From positions 37,258 through 101,257 of the forward strand of contig CAWGNK010000008.1 of the NCBI GenBank assembly GCA_963823945.1: a DNA stretch of 64,000 nt, read 5' to 3'. Origin of the DNA: Bog-793 sp963823945. GTDB lineage: Bacteria > Actinomycetota > Acidimicrobiia > Acidimicrobiales > Bog-793. The notes beneath the pieces were generated by a model, which did no database searches, was not told the DNA's origin, and worked only from the letters and a program-made list of their open reading frames with translations. Position 1 is the first letter of the stretch, and each line of letters opens with the position of its first letter. Both the position numbers and the translations under genes were made by a program. Below, one piece after another: positions 57,869 through 64,000 of the stretch.

Positions 57869-58731
57869 GCGCCGAGATGGGCGTCCCCCTCGCCCGCGTC
57901 TGCCGGCTCTCTGGCGCCGCCCGTTCGACGATCTACCACCGGAAGGTGATTGTTGACGGTCCACGCCGGCGCCCGGGGCCGGCGACGGAGCTTGGCGACG
58001 AGGCGCTCGTGGCCGCGATCCGCGAGGTCATCGTCGGGTCACCCTTCGCCGGCGAGGGCCACCGCAAGGTGCGGGCGCGCCTTTGCCGTGAGCGCGGGAT
58101 CCGGGTCGGCAAGAACCGCGTCCTGCGGCTGATGCGCGCTTCAGGCCTGCTCGCGCCCCAGCGTGCCGCCAAGCGCCGCCGGCCCCGCGTCCACGACGGC
58201 ACGATCGTCACGATGGCTCCGAACGTGCGCTGGGGCACCGACGCCACGATGGCCTGGACGAAACGCGACGGCTGGGTGTGGGTCTTCGCCCTCCTCGACC
58301 ACTACAGCGACGAGGCCTGGGCCCATGTCGCCAGAATCGGCAACCGCTTCGCTGCCCTCCAGCCCGTCTACGACGCCGTCATCGACCGTTTCGGGGAACT
58401 CTCGCCAGACGTCGCCCGGGGGATCAAGCTCCGCCACGACTGGGGCAGCCAATATCGCTCGCAACACTTCCAGGGATCGATCAGCTGGCTCGGCATCACC
58501 GACGACGCCGCCTTCGTCGGCGAGCCCCAGGGCAACGGCGTCGCCGAGCGTTTCATGCGGACGCTCAAGGAGCAGTGCCTGTGGTCCCGGCTCTTCGAGG
58601 ACGTCGATGACCTCCGACAGAGTGTCGCCGCGTTCGTCGACGCCTACAACAACGAATGGCTCATCGAGCGGCTCGGACACCGGACACCACGCGAGGCGTT
58701 CCGCGATGCAACGGCTGCGCAGGCGGCGTGA
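57865..58731 (+). CDS. IS3-family transposase OrfB (DDE integrase)
   Basis: The GTG at 57865 overlaps the OrfA stop; translation may be by coupling, or by frameshift to an OrfAB fusion. The 288-residue product has the retroviral-integrase fold with catalytic D126 (RWGTDATMAW), D192 (LRHDWGSQYRS) and E228 (GNGVAERFMRTLKEQ), the last two 35 residues apart, as required for DD(35)E enzymes. An upstream HTH_21-like region (GHRKVRARLCRERGIRVGKN) is present. All catalytic residues are intact, so the element may be active. Confidence 0.92.
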   Translation: MSAEMGVPLARVCRLSGAARSTIYHRKVIVDGPRRRPGPATELGDEALVAAIREVIVGSPFAGEGHRKVRARLCRERGIRVGKNRVLRLMRASGLLAPQRAAKRRRPRVHDGTIVTMAPNVRWGTDATMAWTKRDGWVWVFALLDHYSDEAWAHVARIGNRFAALQPVYDAVIDRFGELSPDVARGIKLRHDWGSQYRSQHFQGSISWLGITDDAAFVGEPQGNGVAERFMRTLKEQCLWSRLFEDVDDLRQSVAAFVDAYNNEWLIERLGHRTPREAFRDATAAQAA

Positions 58732-58742
58732 TAGTCATGGAA

Positions 58743-58759
58743 ACTGTCCAACGAACCGG
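58743..58759 (+). repeat. Right terminal inverted repeat of the IS3 element
   Basis: ACTGTCCAACGAACCGG; the reverse complement matches the left end. CCGG at the outer edge also occurs just outside the left end. Confidence 0.65.
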
Positions 58760-58885
58760 GGCCGCAACAGCCCGCTATTGACATCGTCCGTCTTTGAGCG
58801 CACGATCACACACAGTTCCTTGGGGGCAGCTCCGTGCCGCTGAGGCCGCTGGGTTTCGTACGCACGCGGGAAACGGGGGCCGGTG

Positions 58886-61800
58886 ATGGCAGAAGCACCG
58901 AGCACACGTACTTGGGCGGGAAGCCGACTCAGGGGCGCCCGGCACCGTGGGGGCAAGGCACGAGGTGCGACGCAGGGTCGAAGCCGGAGTGGGTTGAGCG
59001 GCCTGGGCGTGTCTCTATGTGCCGCGCTCATCTTGGCCGGCGCCCTCGCGACTGTTCAGGGTTCTTCCCAGCCCTCGGGGCCAGTGCCGTTGGGACCGGT
59101 CCAGTTGCTGAGCTCGCCTCCAAGCCCTTCGACGTGGGTCGCCGCCACGATCCCTTCCGGCCTCGGGGATCTCTACGCCGTTTCGTGCTCGAGCCCGACC
59201 GACTGTGTCGCCGTCGGCCAGGCAACCGGCGGCCAGGGAGCGGCGATCGAGACGACCAACGGCGGTCAGAGCTGGTCGAGCGACACCGTCCCCTCGGGCG
59301 CCCCGCCGCTGGTTGCCGTGTCCTGCTGGGCCGCCGGGGATTGCGTCGCCACCGGCGGCACGACGAGCGCCGGGGACATCTATGTGGAGACTGCCGGCTC
59401 CTTCGCCGGACCGAAGACGGAGCCGTCGGGAGACACCGAGGTCGACGCGGTGTCCTGTCCTTCCGCGAGCTACTGTGCCGCTCTCGCCTACAACACCACG
59501 ACGGGGCTGTTCGACGACATCCTGACGAGCATGAACGGTGGCTCGACCTGGTCCCGCACGGCCTCGCAGGTGACCGTGAGCGGCCGGCCGGTCACTTTGG
59601 ACGCTGTGCAATGTCAGAGCGCCTCGGTGTGCTTCGCCTCGGGGCCACCGGCTTCGTCCTCGTCTCCGGCGATCCTCTGGACGACGAACGGCTGGTCCAG
59701 CTACTCAGGTGCCCGGCCCGGGGTCAGCGGCGACGTGCTCAGCTCCGTCGACTGCCCGACTGCCACCTTCTGCCTCGCCTCCGGGAACACGACGACGCCA
59801 ACGGCCTTCGTGGTGGCCGGGTCGGTAACGAGCGGATCGTGGAGCTGGAGCCAGACAACGAATCAGCCTGTGGCCTCGCAGATCAACAAGGTCCTGGGTG
59901 ATCTGTGCAGCTCGACCACGACCTGTGTCCTTGTCGGCACCAACAACCTCGGCGATCTGGCGATCGCGGCCAGCTCCGACGGGGGCCTGACCTGGAACAC
60001 CGAGTCCACCCCGGTCACGTCGGGCAGCCTGCTCGGGGTCGCCTGCTCGCCGGTGGTGGCCGGGGAAACCCAGGTCTGCTTCGCAGTCGGGGAGCACTCT
60101 GGCAGTGCTGTCCTCCTGCAAGACCGCGAGGGAGTCCTGGCGACGGGCACCCCTGTCACGACGCCGGTGGGCGCCCGCTACGGAACCGACGCCTGGGGAG
60201 GGGGGAGCCCATCCGAGGTCGAGGTCGACCAGAACATCTGGGTCGGCAGCGGCTCCGGCCAGGTCAACACCGCGACGGGGGACGTCTCGTACTCAGCGAC
60301 CGACCTCACAGTTCCCGGACCGGGCGTTCCGCTGCAGTTCACCCGCACCTACGACGCCCAGGAGGCCGAGGTACAAGCTGGCGGATCGGCAGTGCCGCCC
60401 CTCGGCTACGGCTGGTCCGACAACCTCAGCATGAGCCTCGCCTACGTCTCGGGAATCGCGACCATCACCGAGGAGGACGGGTCGCAGGTCTCCTTCGTCC
60501 CGATCGCCGGCGACGGGAATTCCTGGTGCAATGGCCTCTCCACGAACTTCTGCCCGACCGCTCCCCGGGTCGAGGCGACGCTCAACGAGAACTCCAACGG
60601 CACCTGGACCTTTGCCCGCTTCACCGGCGCCGACGACACCTTCACCTTCTCTTCGTCAGGCGCGTTGACCGAGATCGAGGACCCGGTCGGCGACACCTTG
60701 ACCGCCAGCACCTACACGGGGAACAACCCGTCGTGCCCTGTTGGTGACACCTGCACGGCGTGGACGAGCATCCCGGCACAGGGCGCGACGGCCGGCCAGC
60801 TCGTGCTCGCGACCGACAGCGCGAACCAGCTGAGCGAGATCTTCGTCCCCGGCGCCAGCAGCCAACAGGTCATCTACTACTACTCAGGGTCGGGATGTAC
60901 CTGGGGCGCGAACACGCCTGACCTCTGCGCCATCAAGGACGTGCTTGGCAACACGACCAGCTACACCTACGACGGCCCGAGCTTCGAGTACTACCTCTCG
61001 AGCGTGACGCCTCCCGGGGGGATCGGCTCCTACTCCAACCTCTACAACTCGGCCGGCCAGGTGACCGAGCAGACCGACCCGGTGAGCGGCGACACGACCA
61101 CCTTCTACTACGGCACCGCCACCCCGACGCCAACCACCACCAGCCTGACCACCACGACGGTGAGCGTCTTCGGGACCGGCAGCACGACGCCGAACGAGAC
61201 CGAGTACGACTACGCCGACAACTTGCTCACGGCCGAGGTCAGCGGGATCGGCACCGGCAGCCCGGGGATGGAGAGCACGGTACGTAGCTCCAGCGTGCTG
61301 CTCGACACCTCTGACACCGACGCCGACGGGAACACCGTCACCAACACCTACCAGACGGGCGGGTCCCCGACCTCGGCGGCGAACGTCGTCGCCGCTGTCG
61401 ACGGCGCCGGCAACGAGACCCAGGCGGAGTACAACTCCGACAACCAGGTCTGGTGCAGCGTCGACGCCGCCGACTACGCCAACGGCACCAGGTGCCCGAG
61501 CTCGCCGCCCGCGGCTCCTCCGTTGCCCGGCACGACTGACCCCAATCTCGGGGCGACGATCTCGTTTTACAACGCGGCGGATGAGCTCACCGCCGTGACC
61601 GATCCTCTCGGCAACACGACCATCTACGCCTACACCCCCTCCGGTGACGGGGTCCCCGCCGGGCTCCAGTACTGTTCGGTCGACCCGGTCGACTACCAGG
61701 CCGGGGTCTCCTGTCCCGCCTACGGCGCCAGTCACGTCCCCGGCACCGCGACCGAGACCTTCAACGCCGCCGGGTACGTCGTGACCTCGACGGACGCCGA

Positions 61801-64000
61801 CGGCCACACCACCTCGTACACCTACAGCACGACCAACCCGGGGCTCGTCGCCACCACAACCGGTCCGGACGGCACGGTAACGAGCTACAGCTACGACGCC
61901 GCCGGCGACGCATTGCTGGCGACGGTCAGCTTCGGGAGCTACTCGGCCACGACCCAGGTCGCCTACGACGGCGCCGAGCGCCAGTTCTGCGAGGTCGCCC
62001 CCGCCGAGTACGCGCAGGGCGTCCGCTGCCCGGCGCTGCCGATCACGATCCCGACGCCCGGGAGCGATCTCTACCTCGGCGCCACGATCACGACCTACAA
62101 CGCCGACAGCCAGGTGACCCAGACGACCAACCCGCTCGGGGGGATCACCTACACCGCCTACGACGACGCCGGCCAGGCCTTCTGCTCGGTCGCCCCCTAC
62201 GAGGCGGCCGAGGGCGTGACGTGCCCCTCGGCACCACCTTCTTCGCCGCCGACGGTCGGCAACGACCCGTATCTCGGGGCGACGATCACGACCTACAACG
62301 CCGCGGGCCAAGTTGTCCAGGTGACGAACCCGCTCGGCGGGATCACACTCACGAGCTACGACGCGGCGGGGAACGTGCTCGAAACGACCGTCGAGTCGAA
62401 CAACCCGACGGCGGACCCGAACCTCGTCACCTTCTACAGCTACGACGCCGACAACCGCGTCGTCCAGACCACCGTCGGCTATGGCTCGGCGAGCCCGGCG
62501 ACGACCGAGCAGTACTACGACCCGAACGGCCACGTCTTCTGCTCGGTGTCGGCCAACGCCTACGCCCAAGGGTCAGCGGCCTTCCAGTGCCCGACCTGGC
62601 AGCCGGGGTGGATCACGGCTCCGCCGAGCCCGACGGCGCTGTACTCGACGACGCCGAGCGCGAGCCAGGCCAACAACGTCACGACGGCGTTCTACAGCGC
62701 CGACGGCGACGAGGTGCAGACGACCAACCCCGACGTCGAGACCGCGGTCTCGGCCTTTGACGCCGACGGCAGGACCTACTGCACCTCCGACCCGGTGAAC
62801 GTGGCCGCCTGGCTGCAGGCCAACCCGTCGGGCAGCTACCCCTACCTGTGCCCGGGCGCGGCGCCAAGTTCGCCACCGGCCCAGGGGTCCAACCCCGGTT
62901 ACACGATGACGATCTTCGACCCGGCGGGGCTGATGCTGTCGACGACCGACCAGCTCGGCGACACGACGACCTACGGCTACGATTCGGCAGGCCTCGAGAG
63001 CTCGATGACGGACCCCAGCGAGTCTGCGACGACCGACTACTGCTACTACTACCAGAGCGGCTCGGGGAACTGCGCCGCCTCCGCCCCCGCCGGCGGCGGG
63101 GCCGGGAGCGACCAGTACGCGCAGGTCCTCCCGAGCGAGACGCCGTCCACCTACACCTACGATGCGGGCGGGGCCGCCGACGCGACGAGCTCCCCGGCGG
63201 GGTCGACGACTGACAGCTACGACGCGCTCGGCGACCTGACCGCCGAGACGTACTCCAACACGGTCTCGGGCTACTCGACTCCGGCCAACGTCAGCTACAC
63301 CTACTACGTCGACGGGTCGCGCGAGACGATGACCGACGGGACCGGTACGACGACCTACACGTACGACGCGATGGGAGACGTCACCTCCCAGGCCTTCAGC
63401 GCGGCAAGCGGGAGCGGGCTCAGCTCGAACACGATCAGCTACAGCTACTTCACGACCGGTCTGCTCGCCTCGGTGGCCTACCCCCCTTACGGGAACTACT
63501 TCAGCTCACCGACGGTGACCTACACCTACGACGCCCTCGGCAACATGGCCTCGGAGACCGACTGGCTCGGCAACAAGGTCAGCTTCGCCCATGACGGCGA
63601 TGGCAACCTCACGGCCCAGGACAACGAGGTGTCGAGCTCGTACCCGAATGGGACGAGCGGCACGACCTACGCCTACGACGGCGCCGACCTCAACGCCACC
63701 GCCACCTCGAGCCTCGCCCAGACCTGCGGAGGACAGGAGAGCCTCACGCAGTCGTTCGCGGGCTCGGGCGGCTCGCGCAACGCCGACGGCGAGGTGACCG
63801 AGGACTCCGAGACCTACACCGGCTCGTGCTCGGACCAGGGCCCCTACGAGCGCAACTACTCCTACGATCTCGCCGGACAGGTCATCTACCAGGGATCTGC
63901 GGCGCAGGGCTCGAGCGCGAACAACTTCGCCTACAGCGCGGCCGGGGTCCCGACGACGATCTCGAGCCATGTCTCGAGCGGGGGCAACTTCGACACCTAC
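58886..64000 (+). CDS. Giant secreted RHS/YD-repeat protein (continues past the window)
   Basis: The frame opens at ATG 58886 and runs without a stop to the end of the window (1705 codons, C-terminus missing). A long basic N-terminus leads to a signal peptide (GVSLCAALILAGALATVQG). Residues about 95-420 carry seven repeats of the type AVSCxxxxxCxAVG, six with C-x5-C, which may be a seven-bladed propeller. A DUF6531-like start of the RHS shell follows (VNTATGDVSYSATDLTVPG, then TRTYDAQ), then many YD repeats (TDPLGNTTIYAYTPSG, TTYTYDAMGDVTSQAF). RHS shells enclose a C-terminal toxin or act in surface contact. The variable toxin tip, if any, lies beyond the window. The IS element ends 130 bases upstream. 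Confidence 0.85.
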   Translation, partial: MAEAPSTRTWAGSRLRGARHRGGKARGATQGRSRSGLSGLGVSLCAALILAGALATVQGSSQPSGPVPLGPVQLLSSPPSPSTWVAATIPSGLGDLYAVSCSSPTDCVAVGQATGGQGAAIETTNGGQSWSSDTVPSGAPPLVAVSCWAAGDCVATGGTTSAGDIYVETAGSFAGPKTEPSGDTEVDAVSCPSASYCAALAYNTTTGLFDDILTSMNGGSTWSRTASQVTVSGRPVTLDAVQCQSASVCFASGPPASSSSPAILWTTNGWSSYSGARPGVSGDVLSSVDCPTATFCLASGNTTTPTAFVVAGSVTSGSWSWSQTTNQPVASQINKVLGDLCSSTTTCVLVGTNNLGDLAIAASSDGGLTWNTESTPVTSGSLLGVACSPVVAGETQVCFAVGEHSGSAVLLQDREGVLATGTPVTTPVGARYGTDAWGGGSPSEVEVDQNIWVGSGSGQVNTATGDVSYSATDLTVPGPGVPLQFTRTYDAQEAEVQAGGSAVPPLGYGWSDNLSMSLAYVSGIATITEEDGSQVSFVPIAGDGNSWCNGLSTNFCPTAPRVEATLNENSNGTWTFARFTGADDTFTFSSSGALTEIEDPVGDTLTASTYTGNNPSCPVGDTCTAWTSIPAQGATAGQLVLATDSANQLSEIFVPGASSQQVIYYYSGSGCTWGANTPDLCAIKDVLGNTTSYTYDGPSFEYYLSSVTPPGGIGSYSNLYNSAGQVTEQTDPVSGDTTTFYYGTATPTPTTTSLTTTTVSVFGTGSTTPNETEYDYADNLLTAEVSGIGTGSPGMESTVRSSSVLLDTSDTDADGNTVTNTYQTGGSPTSAANVVAAVDGAGNETQAEYNSDNQVWCSVDAADYANGTRCPSSPPAAPPLPGTTDPNLGATISFYNAADELTAVTDPLGNTTIYAYTPSGDGVPAGLQYCSVDPVDYQAGVSCPAYGASHVPGTATETFNAAGYVVTSTDADGHTTSYTYSTTNPGLVATTTGPDGTVTSYSYDAAGDALLATVSFGSYSATTQVAYDGAERQFCEVAPAEYAQGVRCPALPITIPTPGSDLYLGATITTYNADSQVTQTTNPLGGITYTAYDDAGQAFCSVAPYEAAEGVTCPSAPPSSPPTVGNDPYLGATITTYNAAGQVVQVTNPLGGITLTSYDAAGNVLETTVESNNPTADPNLVTFYSYDADNRVVQTTVGYGSASPATTEQYYDPNGHVFCSVSANAYAQGSAAFQCPTWQPGWITAPPSPTALYSTTPSASQANNVTTAFYSADGDEVQTTNPDVETAVSAFDADGRTYCTSDPVNVAAWLQANPSGSYPYLCPGAAPSSPPAQGSNPGYTMTIFDPAGLMLSTTDQLGDTTTYGYDSAGLESSMTDPSESATTDYCYYYQSGSGNCAASAPAGGGAGSDQYAQVLPSETPSTYTYDAGGAADATSSPAGSTTDSYDALGDLTAETYSNTVSGYSTPANVSYTYYVDGSRETMTDGTGTTTYTYDAMGDVTSQAFSAASGSGLSSNTISYSYFTTGLLASVAYPPYGNYFSSPTVTYTYDALGNMASETDWLGNKVSFAHDGDGNLTAQDNEVSSSYPNGTSGTTYAYDGADLNATATSSLAQTCGGQESLTQSFAGSGGSRNADGEVTEDSETYTGSCSDQGPYERNYSYDLAGQVIYQGSAAQGSSANNFAYSAAGVPTTISSHVSSGGNFDTY
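61450..62860 (+). repeat. Recurring cysteine-bracketed module within YD repeats
   Basis: Six segments of the type (W/Y/F)C-x2-x(A/D)P-x-x-Y-x-x-G-x-x-CP interrupt the YD repeats at about 61450, 61669, 61984, 62179, 62538 and 62778. Examples are FCSVAPYEAAEGVTCPSAPP and YCSVDPVDYQAGVSCP. Between modules are lines such as LGATITTYNAAGQVVQVTNP. A looser seventh (YCYYYQSGSGNCAAS) lies near 63037. Confidence 0.7.

Larger units (their letters stand above)
57483..58755 (+). mobile_element. IS3-family insertion sequence
   Basis: About 1.27 kb with two overlapping transposase frames and imperfect terminal inverted repeats. The left end TTGAGTTGGACACC and the right end (reverse) TTCGTTGGACAG share GTTGGACA. 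The sequence CCGG lies directly outside both ends and may be a four-base target duplication, though it is palindromic and could be part of the ends. Both frames are intact. It lies between the promoters of the divergent kinase and RHS genes. Confidence 0.85.

Noticed and set aside
57515..58731. A frameshifted, inactive transposase pseudogene
   Set aside because: Two overlapping frames are normal for IS3 elements and all DDE residues are present with the 35-residue spacing.
60884..62569. A 561-codon minus-strand frame rich in Val, Gly and Arg
   Set aside because: Antisense to the RHS gene; the repeat structure of the RHS sequence explains its length.
51500..64000. A second copy of the tRNA-Leu(GAG) 3' end marking the far end of the island
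   Set aside because: I did not find a convincing repeat of the T-arm and acceptor end before the window stops; the other attachment site is probably outside.

Overview
The window is high-GC DNA from an actinomycete-like bacterium. The evidence is a PdtaR-type REC-ANTAR regulator, a DtxR/IdeR-type repressor, exonuclease-dead PolA, an S1 protein of the actinobacterial type, frequent GTG starts, TAnnnT-N6-RTG leaderless promoters, and the actinobacterial gene order uvrC-rapZ-gap-pgk-tpiA-secG. A deep-branching class such as Acidimicrobiia would fit, but this cannot be proved from the sequence.

Core blocks. 0-10 kb: the end of an ECF sigma gene with its probable membrane partner (DUF4349), a secreted protein, then a minus-strand operon fabD-fabH-fabG-acpP-fabF-ubiB-deoC whose genes mostly overlap by 1-31 bases. 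14.8-32.8 kb: tRNA-Leu(CAA), menC, pdtaR, an ABC exporter pair, a second ECF sigma gene next to a collagen-like membrane protein, a DtxR-type repressor divergent from polA, then rpsA, coaE, uvrB and uvrA. 41-51.5 kb: nadA, uvrC, a methyltransferase, rapZ, the glycolytic genes gap-pgk-tpiA, secG, a peptide-type solute-binding protein and tRNA-Leu(GAG).

Accessory blocks. 10.3-14.8 kb and 32.9-41 kb have low coding density. They hold secreted or membrane proteins of unknown function, a GH16 glucanase and a terpene-cyclase-like barrel protein. They share two families of dispersed non-coding repeats, here called A and B. The first block ends at the 3' end of tRNA-Leu(CAA).

Island. A tyrosine integrase lies just downstream of tRNA-Leu(GAG) at 51.4 kb. 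It is followed by a DUF3644-like protein with a HEPN-type RNxxxH motif, a two-gene operon of a Ser/Thr kinase and an unknown 504-residue protein, an apparently intact IS3-family element, and the start of a giant secreted RHS/YD-repeat protein that runs off the window. The kinase operon and the HEPN-like gene are the best candidates for an undescribed, possibly defensive, system.

Other items of note are a FabD fused to a biotinyl-like domain lacking the target lysine, a four-cysteine secreted domain shared by two distant genes, leaderless promoters on polA, uvrA, uvrB and probably uvrC, and the absence of yvcK and whiA between rapZ and gap.
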